Origin: Radicibacter daui
GTDB lineage: Bacteria; Pseudomonadota; Alphaproteobacteria; Radicibacterales; Radicibacteraceae
Direction: 5' to 3'
NCBI GenBank assembly: GCA_030657355.1
Contig: CP131056.1
Span: 62,001 to 126,000 of the forward strand
DNA length: 64,000 bases
Shown here: positions 1-9,294 of the stretch, piece after piece
Layout: every line of letters starts with the position of its first letter
Numbering within the stretch: the first letter of the stretch is position 1
The notes under the pieces: model-generated
What the model saw: the letters and a program-made list of their open reading frames with translations, nothing else
What the model was told of the DNA's origin: nothing
The model's database searches: none
Program-made: the position numbers and the translations under genes

Positions 1-620
1 AACCAGCCCATCCAGATGAGCTGAACGGCGCCGGAGATCGTGGTGCCCCAGGCAAGCGCGGTGACCGGCGCGTGGAAACCGAATTGCCCGATCAGCAGCG
101 AGACGATCAGCGTGGCGTTGAACAGGACGGGAGCAAAGGCGAAGGGGCCGAACCGTTCGACCGAATTCAGCATGCCTCCCACCAGCGCCACCAGCGAGAT
201 GAGCGGCAGATAGGGGAAGGTGATCCGGGAGAGATCGATGGCGAGCTGATAACGGTAGGGGTCGCTGTTGAAACCCGGCGCGACGGCAATAACCAGCCAA
301 GGCATGAAAATCATCGCCAACGCAGTGACCACGCCCAGCGCCGCCAGCAGCAATGTCGCTATCTGCGCGGCATAACGCCGTGCCGGCTCCACGCCCTCCT
401 TTTCAGCGATGCCGGCAAAAAGCGGCACGAAGGCATAGGAGAAGGCCCCTTCGGCAAAAACGCGGCGGAAGAGATTGGGGAGCTTGAGCGCCACGAAAAA
501 AGCGTCTGCCGCCGGCCCGGCACCGATGAAGGAGGCTGTGAGAATATCCCGCAGGAAACCGGCGATACGGCTTACCAGCGTAAGGCTGCTGACCGTCGCC
601 ACCGCCCGTCCAAAACTCAA
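1..620 (-). CDS. murJ: Lipid II flippase MurJ (MviN), N-terminal part, runs off the window
   Basis: MurJ flips lipid-linked peptidoglycan precursor across the inner membrane. The leftward reading frame begins SFGRAVATVSSLTLVSR, then GFLRDILTASFIGAGPAADA and a run of LPNLFRRVFAEGAFSYAFVP, which is the family N-terminus with the first transmembrane helices. About 206 residues lie here; the family is usually about 510-530 residues, so the C-terminal part is outside the window. The start is read as TTG at 620: the frame has a TAA stop four codons upstream, no ATG or GTG lies in between, and AGGAG sits nine bases before the TTG. An ATG at 627 is out of frame and does not encode the family sequence. 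Function is assigned by family resemblance; confidence is high. Confidence 0.93.
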   Translation of the reverse strand, partial: MSFGRAVATVSSLTLVSRIAGFLRDILTASFIGAGPAADAFFVALKLPNLFRRVFAEGAFSYAFVPLFAGIAEKEGVEPARRYAAQIATLLLAALGVVTALAMIFMPWLVIAVAPGFNSDPYRYQLAIDLSRITFPYLPLISLVALVGGMLNSVERFGPFAFAPVLFNATLIVSLLIGQFGFHAPVTALAWGTTISGAVQLIWMGW

Positions 621-1094
621 AGGCCATTACTCCTGACAAGCCCGGGGAAGCGCCCGGCGGGCGCGGGCGATCCTAAGCACCGGGCGAGCGGGCCGCAATG
701 GAGACGAAAATCAAGGCATCGGCAGGGCGGTAAATGGGTTGACAATGAAAAGCCCCGTCCAGCATTCTGCTGTTGGTGGGTATGATATGACGCAAAGCGG
801 TCGACACATCCCCTGGCTGCACAACCCGTTACGGGAACTGCATGCGGGAGGATGAGGTCGGCCTGATCTCGTTGAGGTCGTTAGCCGGCTGACCATAATC
901 CTGACAAAAGGATCGGGCACCGGATGGCAACCGCAGCGGCAGCCGACATCCCCAACGATGCGGCAATTATTGCAAGCTGCGGGAAGATAAACGCTTTTTC
1001 TGCTGCCGGCGGGCGCGCAGGGAAAGCCGGGTGGACTGAACGGAACTGAGGGGGCACTGATGCTTTACTCCCGACCGGGACAGGAACCGCGCCG
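621..1094. other. Intergenic region between divergent murJ and the M23 peptidase gene
   Basis: This 474-base stretch separates two divergent genes and must hold both promoters. I see no convincing gene. A TTGACA at 739-744 has no good -10 partner at the usual distance. Short open frames here have no recognisable product and no good ribosome binding site. Confidence 0.5.
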
Positions 1095-2780
1095 GTGAGG
1101 CCGCGGATCAAGGCAAGTGCAGCCAGTCTGATTCTGGCCGCAACCGCGCTGATGACGTCTCCGAGCCCGGCCGAACAGGTCGCTGGCAAGACGGAGGTGA
1201 CTCCCCTTCCTGCTGCGAATCCCCTGCGCGAGACGACGACACTCGCCGAGGCGACAGTAGTCCAGCCGACCGAACCGCTGGCCCCCGTGCCGACGGCCAA
1301 CCCGTTCCGCGTGGCCGATGCATCTGCCTCTACCAATAACGCTGCCACTCCCGCGGGAGTTCCCGTACCGGCAACCAACCCGTTCCGCGTCGTCGGCCTG
1401 GTGGATGATCCCGGCCCGCTGGCGCCGCGCACCCCCGGCCTGCTTGATGCGCTGCTCGGCCGCGTCAGTTCGCTCACCGGCATTGGCGCTGCCAGCACGG
1501 ATGAAGGCGACAGCGATGTCGACGCGGCGGATGCCGATACCGATCCGACCGCCGGTGACGACGCCGTCGCGAGCGCCGATACCACGGCAGCCGACCGCGA
1601 CCCGCTGCCGGACGAACTTACGAACGTCGTCAGCGACAATGCCGATGCGCTGGAGCTTTCCGTCGAGCGCGGCGATACGCTGCTGTCTCTGCTGACGGAT
1701 CGCGCCGGCCTTGATCGTGGCCAGGCTTCCGCCGCCGTCGACGCGCTCAAGGATGTGTTCGACCCGCGCAAGCTGAATATCGGCCAGCAGGTCACTCTCT
1801 ACATCCAGCCGGGCGGCGACGAAGGCCCGCAGCTTCAGGCGCTGACCCTTCAGCCGGAAATCGAGCGCATGGCCATCGTCATGCGCGGCAGCGACGATAG
1901 CGAAAACCTCTCCTTCCGCAGCCAGGAAGTAAAGAAGCCGCTCTCCGTGGCACTGGCCGGCGGCTCAGGCACCATCGACGACAGCCTGCTGGCCGCCGGT
2001 AACCGCGCCGGCGTGCCCGACGCGATCCTCTACCAGATGATCCACGGCTTCTCCTACGGCGTCGACTTCCAGCGCGACATTCAGCCGGGCGATCATTTCG
2101 ACGTGCTTTACGAGCGTTACGAAACGGCCGATGGCGCTGTTGCCAAGCCGGGCAATCTGCTTTTCGCGCACCTGTCGGTGGGCGGGAAGGAGATGAGCAT
2201 GTACCGCTACGAACAGGCCGATGGCTCGGTGGAATATTATGACTCCAAGGGCCATTCGCTGAAGAAGGGCCTGATGCGCACGCCGGTTGACGGCGCTCGC
2301 ATCACCTCGGCGTTCGGCAGCCGTCTGCATCCGGTGCTTGGCTTCACCCGCATGCACAAGGGCATCGACTTCGGCGCCTCCAAGGGCACGCCGATCTATG
2401 CCGCAGGCAACGGCACCGTCGAATATATCGGCCGCTTCTCCAGCTACGGTAACTACATCCGTATCCGTCATAACAGCGACCTCTCCACCGCCTATGCCCA
2501 TATGAACGGCTTCGCCAAGGGCCTGCGCAAGGGTGACCGGGTCAAGCAGGGCGAAGTGATCGGTTATGTCGGTATGACCGGCGTCGCCACCGGTCCGCAC
2601 CTCCATTACGAGGTGCTGGTGGACAAGAAGCAGGTTAATCCGATGTCCGTCGACCTGCCGGTGATGACGGTGCTGGAAGGCAAGGATCTGAAGCGTTTCG
2701 TCGCCATGCGCGACCAGCTTGACCAGAAGTTCGCAGCCCTGCCGCAGCAGAGCCAGCAGGTGGCCCAGACCACCAACTGA
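1095..2780 (+). CDS. M23-family (LytM) peptidoglycan endopeptidase with LysM/OapA-like domain
   Basis: Predicted secreted or anchored murein endopeptidase of 561 residues, similar in plan to MepM. The N-terminus is a signal-like stretch ending around PSPAEQ. It is followed by a low-complexity Ala/Asp/Thr-rich region with three repeats around a NPLR or NPFR motif (residues about 40-100). Next comes a LysM/OapA-like segment beginning SVERGDTLLSLL and ending at KLNIGQQVTLYIQ, then the M23 domain in the C-terminal third. The zinc ligands are present: HKGID (H421, D425) and HLHYE (H502, H504). The start is GTG at 1095; the frame stays open back to a TGA at 1047 but offers no better start. The ATG at 1060 is in another frame that stops immediately. 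A strong terminator follows at 2811. The exact cleavage specificity cannot be read. Confidence 0.9.
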   Translation: MRPRIKASAASLILAATALMTSPSPAEQVAGKTEVTPLPAANPLRETTTLAEATVVQPTEPLAPVPTANPFRVADASASTNNAATPAGVPVPATNPFRVVGLVDDPGPLAPRTPGLLDALLGRVSSLTGIGAASTDEGDSDVDAADADTDPTAGDDAVASADTTAADRDPLPDELTNVVSDNADALELSVERGDTLLSLLTDRAGLDRGQASAAVDALKDVFDPRKLNIGQQVTLYIQPGGDEGPQLQALTLQPEIERMAIVMRGSDDSENLSFRSQEVKKPLSVALAGGSGTIDDSLLAAGNRAGVPDAILYQMIHGFSYGVDFQRDIQPGDHFDVLYERYETADGAVAKPGNLLFAHLSVGGKEMSMYRYEQADGSVEYYDSKGHSLKKGLMRTPVDGARITSAFGSRLHPVLGFTRMHKGIDFGASKGTPIYAAGNGTVEYIGRFSSYGNYIRIRHNSDLSTAYAHMNGFAKGLRKGDRVKQGEVIGYVGMTGVATGPHLHYEVLVDKKQVNPMSVDLPVMTVLEGKDLKRFVAMRDQLDQKFAALPQQSQQVAQTTN

Positions 2781-2810
2781 AGATCGGGTGCTCTGCCCAC
2801 CCATTCAGGA

Positions 2811-2836
2811 AAGCGGCCCTTCGGGGCCGCTTTTTC
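2811..2836 (+). terminator. Rho-independent terminator after the M23 peptidase gene
   Basis: AAGCGGCCC and GGGCCGCTT flank a TTCG tetraloop and are followed by a T-rich run (TTTTTCTTT). It lies 30 bases after the stop codon. Confidence 0.92.
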
Positions 2837-3053
2837 TTTGGCCCGTTCCAACCTTTTACCCAGGCAGAGCAGGCCAGTGTGATCATGCTCACGCGCCAGG
2901 CGGGCAGGTTTATTCGCCCCTCCAGGGCTTATGACACCGGTTTTTTGGCCGAACCCGTTGAAAATACACACAAGGGTGGCGGGCCAGGCTTCACCTGAAC
3001 AGAAGTGCGACATTCCGCCACACAGGGTACCCTAAGCCTATTGAAGGAGTAGG

Positions 3054-4409
3054 GTGAGCGCCATGACGCATTCTGCCACAGATACTCTGGCGAACGAGGA
3101 AATCGCGGCCCGCGCCGCCCGGCTGTTTGCCGAACCGGGCGGAGAGATCCGGTCCGACCTTGGCCTTTCGCTGCGGGTACAGACACTGATCCGGTGGCTC
3201 GCCATTATCGGCCAGACCGCTGCGGTAGGTGTCGCCATCGGCTGGATGAAACTGAACCTGCCGCTCCCGCCGATCATGTTGGCAATCGCCTCCTCGATCA
3301 CGGTCAACCTCTACGCCCATGCGCAGCTGAGCGAGAGCCCGCACCTCTCCGACCGGTCCGCCACCGCCTATCTGGCCTTCGATACGCTCCAACTCACCAC
3401 ACTGCTGTCGCTGACCGGTGGCCTCACGAACCCGTTCGTGGTGCTCATCCTGGCTCCGCTGACAGTGGCGGCAGCCGTGCTGCGCCGGGTCCATGTCGGT
3501 ATTCTCGTCGCCATTACCGTGCTGGGTGTTGCTGCGCTTGGCATCTTCGACAAGCCGCTCGACTGGAGCGGCGAAGGCGACATTCTTTTTCCCCCGCTCT
3601 ACCGCGTTGGCCTCTGGGCTTCACTCAGTTTTGCGGCGCTCTTCATCGGCGGGTATGTCTGGCGTGTTGCTGCCGAGACGCGGCGCACGGCAGCCGCCCT
3701 GGCAACCACGCAGCTGGCACTGGCGCGCGAGCAGAAGGTGTCCGCCGTTGGCGCCCTTGCCGCCGCGCTCGCCCATGAACTGGGCACGCCGCTCGGCACC
3801 ATCTCCGTCGTTGCCGGCGAACTGGCACGCGATGTTTCCCCCGACAGCCCCCTGCGCGAGGATATCGAGCTGCTGCGCAGCCAGTCCGCCCGCTGCCGCG
3901 ACATTCTGGCCGACCTTTCCCGCCAGCGGGTACTCGCCCAGCAGGAAGACCCGCTGGCACGCCTTGCCCAGGTCCCGCTTTCCCAGCTGATCGAAGAGGC
4001 GGCAGCGCCGCACCAGCTACCGGACAAGCGCCTGCAGATCATCGCTCTTTCCGAGGGGCCGGAGCCGCGCCTGCCCCATCAGCCCGAGCTGCTGCACGGG
4101 CTGGGCAACCTGGTGCAGAACGCGCTGCAGTTCGCGACCCGGGAAGTGATGGTGGAACTGGTGTGGGATGCATCCAGCCTCAACGTCACCATTGTCGATG
4201 ACGGGCCGGGCTTTGCCCCTGCCCTGCTGGCACGCCTCGGCGAGCCCTATCTCTCCGCCCGGGACGATGACCGGCCGGTGAGCCACGGCCTTGGCGTCTT
4301 CATCGCCAAGACCCTGCTTGGACGCACCGGCGCCCGGCTGACTTTCGCCAACCGCCGCAAGGGCGGCGCGGAAGTCGCCATAGTCTGGGGACAGAATTAT
4401 TTCACCTGA
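3054..4409 (+). CDS. regB: Redox-sensing histidine kinase RegB/PrrB/ActS
   Basis: Membrane sensor kinase of the global redox two-component system (RegB in Rhodobacter, PrrB, ActS). The N-terminal half has about six hydrophobic segments. It carries the family's quinone-binding box GGLTNPF at residues 122-128. The H-box AALAHELGTPLG puts the phosphorylated histidine at about H241. An RCRDIL motif places a cysteine at about C281, the position of the redox-active cysteine in RegB. The ATPase core shows N and G boxes (NLVQNALQFA, DDGPGFAP, GLGVFIAKTL). The start is GTG at 3054 or ATG at 3063, both after AAGGAG (3044-3049). The partner regA follows after 49 bases. By family, the kinase responds to quinone pool and redox state. 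The length of 451 residues is normal. Confidence 0.94.
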   Translation: MSAMTHSATDTLANEEIAARAARLFAEPGGEIRSDLGLSLRVQTLIRWLAIIGQTAAVGVAIGWMKLNLPLPPIMLAIASSITVNLYAHAQLSESPHLSDRSATAYLAFDTLQLTTLLSLTGGLTNPFVVLILAPLTVAAAVLRRVHVGILVAITVLGVAALGIFDKPLDWSGEGDILFPPLYRVGLWASLSFAALFIGGYVWRVAAETRRTAAALATTQLALAREQKVSAVGALAAALAHELGTPLGTISVVAGELARDVSPDSPLREDIELLRSQSARCRDILADLSRQRVLAQQEDPLARLAQVPLSQLIEEAAAPHQLPDKRLQIIALSEGPEPRLPHQPELLHGLGNLVQNALQFATREVMVELVWDASSLNVTIVDDGPGFAPALLARLGEPYLSARDDDRPVSHGLGVFIAKTLLGRTGARLTFANRRKGGAEVAIVWGQNYFT

Positions 4410-4458
4410 ACCCTTCGGCGGCGGGGTGCCGCCGGAGTGACTAGACGAGGACCAGTAG

Positions 4459-5052
4459 ATGTCACTGATGACCAGCGATCTTGAAAGCAATGCCGCCGCG
4501 ATGCCGATGCGTTTTGTCGGCGAGAGCGATACGTTGCTCGTCGTCGATGATGATGCGCCGTTCCGCAACCGGCTGGCCCGGGCGCTGGAAAAGCGCGGTT
4601 TCGAGGTCGTGGCTGTCGGCTCGCTCGCCGAAGCGCGCAGCGTCCTCAAGGAAACGGCACCGGTTTTTGCCGCCGTCGACATGCGCCTTGAAGACGGCAA
4701 CGGCCTTGACCTGGTGGCCGACCTGCGCACCGCCCGTCCTGAGGTGCGCGTCGTCATGCTGACGGGCTATGGCAACATCGCGTCAGCCGTGGCAGCCATC
4801 AAGAGCGGCGCCATCGATTACCTGCCCAAGCCGACGGACGCCGATCAGGTTGAGGCCGCCCTACGCGGCGGCGAAAGCGCCCCGCTGCCCCCGCCGCCGG
4901 AAGAGCCGATGTCCGCTGACCGGGTACGCTGGGAGCACATTCAGCGCGTGTTTGAGCAGTGCAACCGAAACGTGTCAGAAACGGCAAGGCGCCTGAAGAT
5001 GCACCGCCGTACGTTGCAGAGAATTCTTGGAAAGCACGCTCCGAGGACATAA
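4459..5052 (+). CDS. regA: Redox response regulator RegA/PrrA/ActR
   Basis: DNA-binding partner of the upstream kinase. The receiver domain fills residues about 25-140, with acidic DDD near the N-terminus, the phosphoacceptor D74 in AAVDMRLEDGNG, and the conserved lysine in YLPKPTDAD. A proline-rich linker (PLPPPPEEP) follows. The C-terminal Fis-type helix-turn-helix is nearly invariant in this family: RVRWEHIQRVFEQCNRN, SETARRLKMHRRTLQRIL. The 197 residues include an N-terminal extension of about 15 residues over the shortest RegA proteins. It sits 49 bases after regB and probably shares its transcript, which then ends at a strong terminator. In relatives RegA controls photosynthesis, respiration, carbon and nitrogen fixation genes; the targets here are unknown. 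Confidence 0.95.
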   Translation: MSLMTSDLESNAAAMPMRFVGESDTLLVVDDDAPFRNRLARALEKRGFEVVAVGSLAEARSVLKETAPVFAAVDMRLEDGNGLDLVADLRTARPEVRVVMLTGYGNIASAVAAIKSGAIDYLPKPTDADQVEAALRGGESAPLPPPPEEPMSADRVRWEHIQRVFEQCNRNVSETARRLKMHRRTLQRILGKHAPRT

Positions 5053-5082
5053 ACTCCCACAAGCGTGGCGTCTCCTTACTCC

Positions 5083-5116
5083 AAAAGGATCTGCTCTCCG
5101 GCAGATCCTTTTGTTT
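5083..5116 (+). terminator. Rho-independent terminator after regA
   Basis: A perfect 12-base stem, AAAAGGATCTGC with GCAGATCCTTTT, encloses the loop TCTCCG and is followed by a short T-rich tail (GTTT). Confidence 0.9.
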
Positions 5117-5175
5117 ATCCGGCGCCAGCAGACCGACGGGGCGGGCAAGGGCATGCGTGGGGGCGCAGCACATCG

Positions 5176-6075
5176 ATGAGCGTGGACAGCGCAGGCACAG
5201 CCTCCTCTTCCCTGTCACGCGGTGCGCTGTGGATGCTGCTGTCCTGCGGGCTGATGAGCCTGTTCGGCGCGCTGGTGCATTACGCCACAGCCGGCATCCA
5301 CCCGTTCCAGCTGGCCTTCCTGCGCAGCTTCTTTGCGCTGCTGATTACCGCGCCACTGCTGCTGCGCGGCGGCTGGCGGGACTTTACCCCGGCCTTGTGG
5401 AAGGGCTATGCGCTGCGCGCCGGTTTTGGCGTCATCGCCATGCTGTGCAATTTTTCCGCCCTCGCCCTTACCCAGCTGACGACGGCCACCGCGCTGCAAT
5501 TCACCACACCGCTTTTCGTTGCCCTTGGCGCCGCCGTCGTTCTGCGAGAGCGGGTGGGGGTTCAGCGCTGGGGCGCGGCCATCGCGGGATTTCTTGGCGT
5601 GCTCGTCGTCCTTCGGCCTGGCTTGCAGGTGATCGAGCCGGGAACGCTGCTGGCGCTTGCCGGCGCACTTTTCACCTCCCTCGCCGCCCTCGTCATCAAG
5701 CGTCTCTCCCGCAGCCGGCCGCCGATGGAAATGGTGGCTTTCATGGCTTTCTTCTTCACCCTCTTCTGCCTGCCCTTCGCCCTGCCGGTCTGGCGCTGGC
5801 CATCGCCGCCGTTCCTGCTGGCGGCAATGGCGCTCGGCGCACTGGCTGTCGCGGGACATTTCAGCTGGTATCGGGCTCTCAGCCTCGCCGATGCCTCCGC
5901 CATTACGCCCATCGATTATCTGCGCCTGCCGATCAGCGCGGCCGTTGGCTATATGGCTTTTGGCGAGGTGACGGACGGCTGGATCTGGGCAGGCGGCGCA
6001 ATCATCGCCGGATCCGCCATCTGGCTTGCACGCCATGAAATCCGTTGCCAGCGCAAGATCACGGCAAACGAATAG
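5176..6075 (+). CDS. EamA (DMT) family transporter
   Basis: Inner-membrane permease of the drug/metabolite transporter superfamily, 299 residues from this start. Ten hydrophobic segments in two homologous halves fit the double EamA layout, for example MLLSCGLMSLFGALVHYA at the start and YLRLPISAAVGYMAFGE late in the second half. The frame is open upstream to 5065, but that stretch overlaps the regA terminator, so ATG 5176 (MSVDSAG...) is preferred; the upstream purine run is weak. The substrate cannot be inferred; relatives export amino acids, purines or other metabolites. It stands alone between regA and a leftward cluster. Confidence 0.85.
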   Translation: MSVDSAGTASSSLSRGALWMLLSCGLMSLFGALVHYATAGIHPFQLAFLRSFFALLITAPLLLRGGWRDFTPALWKGYALRAGFGVIAMLCNFSALALTQLTTATALQFTTPLFVALGAAVVLRERVGVQRWGAAIAGFLGVLVVLRPGLQVIEPGTLLALAGALFTSLAALVIKRLSRSRPPMEMVAFMAFFFTLFCLPFALPVWRWPSPPFLLAAMALGALAVAGHFSWYRALSLADASAITPIDYLRLPISAAVGYMAFGEVTDGWIWAGGAIIAGSAIWLARHEIRCQRKITANE

Positions 6076-6092
6076 GACGCGGGCGATATCGG

Positions 6093-6506
6093 TCAGAAAT
6101 CGCCGGGCTTGGCGTTATCGGTGGGGAAACGCACGCCCTTCGACATATCGGCACGACCCCAGAGACGCCGCACCGTGCCGCGCATCGCCTCCCACATCTT
6201 GTCGAGATAGGTCACCACATTGAGCGCCGGCCCATAGGGCATCTCGAGGATAACGGCGGCCACGGCGGCATCGGGCAGGTCTTCCGGCACCACGTCCCAG
6301 CCGGCCTCGCGCACGGCAACCAGCGCAGCACGGGCCTGCTTGAGGTAGTCCTCATTGATGATGGAGGTATCCGCCGCCTTGATGGCCCCCGCCATGACGG
6401 CAATCACCTCCTGCTCACGCTCCTCCTGGCGGCGATCGCCGGCCCGCTGCTCCGCCCGTGCGCGGCGGTCGGAAGTGCGCCAGAGCTCGTCATCGCCGCT
6501 CGCCAT
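6093..6506 (-). CDS. Conserved-looking small protein of unknown function downstream of ispG
   Basis: Soluble 137-residue protein I do not recognise. The first 35 residues are highly charged (RRARAEQRAGDRRQEEREQE). The rest is a mixed alpha/beta-looking segment with AALVAVREAGWDVVPEDLP and VVTYLDKMWEAMRGTVRRLW. There is no signal peptide or membrane helix. The start codon lies only six bases after the ispG stop, so the two are almost certainly cotranscribed. This spacing and the base composition are the main reasons to believe it is a real gene. Confidence 0.7.
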   Translation of the reverse strand: MASGDDELWRTSDRRARAEQRAGDRRQEEREQEVIAVMAGAIKAADTSIINEDYLKQARAALVAVREAGWDVVPEDLPDAAVAAVILEMPYGPALNVVTYLDKMWEAMRGTVRRLWGRADMSKGVRFPTDNAKPGDF

Positions 6507-6512
6507 GCCGTC

Positions 6513-7646
6513 TTACTCGGCAGCGTTGGAGGCGGCCTCTTCAGCGCGGCGCTTCTCCGCCTCGATTTCTTCGGCCTTGCGCTCGATGAGGTCGGCCAGA
6601 TGGTCAACCATGTCGACGCCCTCGGCCAGTAGATGGGTCGGCAGACCAGCCATGTAAATCTGGTGGCGTCCACCGCCGGTGAGGCCGATATCGGTCTCCC
6701 GCGCTTCGCCCGGACCGTTGACGACGCAGCCGATCACCGAGACCGTCATCGGCGTGGTGATGTGCGCGATGCGCTCTTCCAGCCGCGCGACGGTGTCGAT
6801 CACCTGGAAGCGCTGACGCGCACAGGACGGGCAGGAAATTACCGTCACGCCGCGGCGGCGCAGGCCAAGGGACTTCAGCATGTCGAAGCCCACACGCACC
6901 TCTTCCACCGGATCGGCGCTCAGCGAAACGCGCAGCGTATCGCCAATGCCCGACCAGAGCAGCATACCGAGACCGATAGAGGACTTGACGGTACCTGCGC
7001 GCAGACCGCCCGCTTCGGTGATGCCGATATGGAGCGGATAATCACAGGCCTCGGCGATACCGTTATAGGCTGCCACGGCAAGGAAGACGTCGGAAGCCTT
7101 GGCCGAGATCTTGATCTCGTGGAAGTCCTCATTCTCCAGCACGCGGATGTGGTCGAGAGCGGATTCGACCATCGCTTCCGGGCATGGCTCGCCATATTTC
7201 TCCAGGAGATGGCGCTCCAGCGAGCCGGCATTGACGCCGATGCGGATGGAACAGCCATGGTCCTTGGCGGCCTTGACCACTTCGCGCACACGCGCCTGAT
7301 TGCCGATATTGCCGGGATTGATGCGCAGGCAGGCCGCGCCGGCTTCCGCAGCCTCGATGGCGCGCTTGTAGTGGAAGTGGATGTCCGCGACGATCGGCAC
7401 TTCCACCTGCCGGACAATGTCCTTGAGCGCGGCCGTCGATTCCTCATCGGGGCAGGAAACCCGCACGATGTCGGCGCCAGCCTCTTCCAGCGCCCTGATC
7501 TGCGCCACCGTGGCCGCCACGTCGGTGGTCAGCGTATTGGTCATGGACTGCACCGAAATCGGCGCATCGCCGCCGACGAGCACCTTGCCGACGCGGATCT
7601 GCCGCGAGGTGCGGCGGTGAATTTCGCGGTAGGGACGTACGCTCAT
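6513..7646 (-). CDS. ispG: 4-hydroxy-3-methylbut-2-en-1-yl diphosphate synthase IspG (GcpE)
   Basis: Iron-sulfur enzyme of the MEP isoprenoid pathway, converting MEcPP to HMBPP; 377 residues from this start, close to the 372 of E. coli. The N-terminal TIM-barrel part reads [22 protein letters not shown]. The C-terminal domain carries the three 4Fe-4S cysteines in C-x2-C-x31-C spacing: CPSC (C272, C275) and GCVVNGPGE (C307). The frame runs 26 codons further upstream, but ATG 7646 (MSVRPYREI) matches the family start and has a GAGG 8-10 bases before it. It lies between a RodZ-like gene upstream and a small unknown gene downstream, all leftward; rodZ-ispG adjacency is common in Proteobacteria. 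Confidence 0.96.
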   Translation of the reverse strand: MSVRPYREIHRRTSRQIRVGKVLVGGDAPISVQSMTNTLTTDVAATVAQIRALEEAGADIVRVSCPDEESTAALKDIVRQVEVPIVADIHFHYKRAIEAAEAGAACLRINPGNIGNQARVREVVKAAKDHGCSIRIGVNAGSLERHLLEKYGEPCPEAMVESALDHIRVLENEDFHEIKISAKASDVFLAVAAYNGIAEACDYPLHIGITEAGGLRAGTVKSSIGLGMLLWSGIGDTLRVSLSADPVEEVRVGFDMLKSLGLRRRGVTVISCPSCARQRFQVIDTVARLEERIAHITTPMTVSVIGCVVNGPGEARETDIGLTGGGRHQIYMAGLPTHLLAEGVDMVDHLADLIERKAEEIEAEKRRAEEAASNAAE

Positions 7647-7796
7647 GGAGACCCTCGAGGCGGCCCGACTTACGGGCCCGCATTCCTGTAACGGCGGCTG
7701 ACAGGCAGCGACGCCTTTTCTCAAGCCGGGTTATAGCGCCTTGCCGGCCTCCCGTCCAAGGCAGGGATCACAAGGCCGGCGTGCGGGGGACGAGGC

Positions 7797-9038
7797 TCAG
7801 CGCGCAGCCTTCAGCTTGTCGGCGTCCAGCGAGACACCGCGCAGCACCTGCCCGGTTTCACCGAGGGCCGCAACCTTGTTGCCATCGACGGTCACTTCCA
7901 GGCCACCGGCATTGCCGGTCACCATGGTGAGGCCCGGCTCGTCCGGCGCGCGATAGACATCGCCCACGCGCAGGACGCGGGTGATCAGCAGATTGCCGGT
8001 AGCATCGCGCACCTGCACCCAGCTTTCCTGAAGAGCCCGGATCTGCACACGGCTGGAGCCGCTTTCCTGGCCATAGACATGGCTTGCCGCGGAATCTGCA
8101 GCCGGCACGGCAGGAATAGCCGGGGCAGGCGCCGGGGTCACGGCCGCCGGCGGGGTGGGTGCAGATGCTGCGGGAGCCGCCGGAGCCGGCAAGGCACTGG
8201 CAGTCACCGTCGCAACGCTGCTGGAAGCGGACGGTGCACTCGTGGCCGCAGACGGCGCTGCCGGTGCTGCCGGCTCGGCAGTAGCGCTCGGGGCGGCGTT
8301 ATCCATGGTATCGGGCGGCGGCGGGATATCGCTGTCGTCGCTCTCTCCCGCCTCGGCCACGGCAGGAGCATCTTCCACCGGCGGGGTGGAAAGCGTGGTT
8401 ACCGGTGTTGTTGCCGGCGCGGTGGATGAGGTTGCCACCATGGAGGACCCGGCGGTGGCGCTCGAGGTCGATCCGGTCGCCGGTTGCGGCACAGAGGGCT
8501 GGTTTCCGGTTGCGGTTGCCAGCGCGCGCGACGCGCTGTCGCCGGCATCGCTGCTCTGGCCCGGCAGGGCAATATGGGTCAGTTCCTTGAGGCTGCCACC
8601 CCGCGAGGAGAACCAGTACCAGCCGCCGTAAACGACGAGACCGATGATACCGGCAACCAGCAGCACGGCACCGGCAGGCGTGCGGCCCTCCGGCTGCGGT
8701 TCGGGAAAGGTCAGGCGCTGCTGGCGCGGGGCCGGGCCGGCCTCTCGGCGGCACCGTTCGGCAAGCTCGGCGCCATCGAGGCCGAGCAGATCGCCATAGG
8801 AACGCACGAAACCAACAATGTAGGGGCCGGACGGCAACTGCGAGAAATCGCCATTTTCCAGCGCTTCAAGGTGAACCCGGCGGATGCACAGATGCTGCGC
8901 GGCCTCGACCAGTTCCATGCGCTGGGCCTGCCGGGCTTCCCGCAGAATGCGCCCCACCTCGGTACGGGCCTGCTCGACCGTCGGACCTGCGCTCGCCAGA
9001 TCATCACCGTGCCGACCGGATTTGCTTATCTTGACCAT
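7797..9038 (-). CDS. rodZ: RodZ-like cytoskeleton/cell-shape protein (HTH - TM - DUF4115)
   Basis: Bitopic inner-membrane protein with the RodZ plan. An N-terminal HTH-like domain (VGRILREARQAQRM to SGPYIVGFVRSYGDLLGL) is followed by a single membrane helix (AGAVLLVAGIIGLVVYGG). A long periplasmic Ala/Pro/Ser/Thr-rich linker of about 150 residues leads to a C-terminal DUF4115 beta domain (RALQESWVQVRDATG to LRGVSLDAD). RodZ links MreB to the rod elongation machinery. The frame is open to 9164; ATG 9038 (MVKISKSG) is the first start close to the domain, but ATG 9107 is also possible and neither has a strong ribosome binding site. The stop is 151 bases before ispG. The low-complexity linker is unusually long and alanine-rich. 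Confidence 0.88.
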   Translation of the reverse strand: MVKISKSGRHGDDLASAGPTVEQARTEVGRILREARQAQRMELVEAAQHLCIRRVHLEALENGDFSQLPSGPYIVGFVRSYGDLLGLDGAELAERCRREAGPAPRQQRLTFPEPQPEGRTPAGAVLLVAGIIGLVVYGGWYWFSSRGGSLKELTHIALPGQSSDAGDSASRALATATGNQPSVPQPATGSTSSATAGSSMVATSSTAPATTPVTTLSTPPVEDAPAVAEAGESDDSDIPPPPDTMDNAAPSATAEPAAPAAPSAATSAPSASSSVATVTASALPAPAAPAASAPTPPAAVTPAPAPAIPAVPAADSAASHVYGQESGSSRVQIRALQESWVQVRDATGNLLITRVLRVGDVYRAPDEPGLTMVTGNAGGLEVTVDGNKVAALGETGQVLRGVSLDADKLKAAR

Positions 9039-9294
9039 TGCGCCGACTTCGTACCTTTGCAGCAAGACGCCCCCCGGCTGCCTGCACAAAGTGGCAGGAA
9101 AACTCATGGAACTGCGTCGAAAATCCCCAGCGCGCAATTTATACGCTTGCTGAAGGCTTTTCAAAGCCGATTTGAGGCTACAGGAGAATGATTCCGAAAC
9201 GCAGGAAGTCCTGCTTTACTGGACCCGCCCGCTCATAACAGGAGAAGGCAGGGTCCAATATTCAAAAAAAAGATAAAATTGTCGCAGTTGTTCT

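Noticed and set aside
739-744. TTGACA that might be a -35 box for the M23 gene
   Set aside because: No plausible -10 element lies 16-18 bases downstream, and it is more than 300 bases from the start codon.
72-785. A plus-strand 237-residue frame at the left edge
   Set aside because: It is antisense to murJ, whose leftward frame shows the family N-terminus.
711-920. A 69-residue leftward frame between murJ and the M23 gene
   Set aside because: Cys/Pro/Arg-rich with no family resemblance; it is most likely chance.
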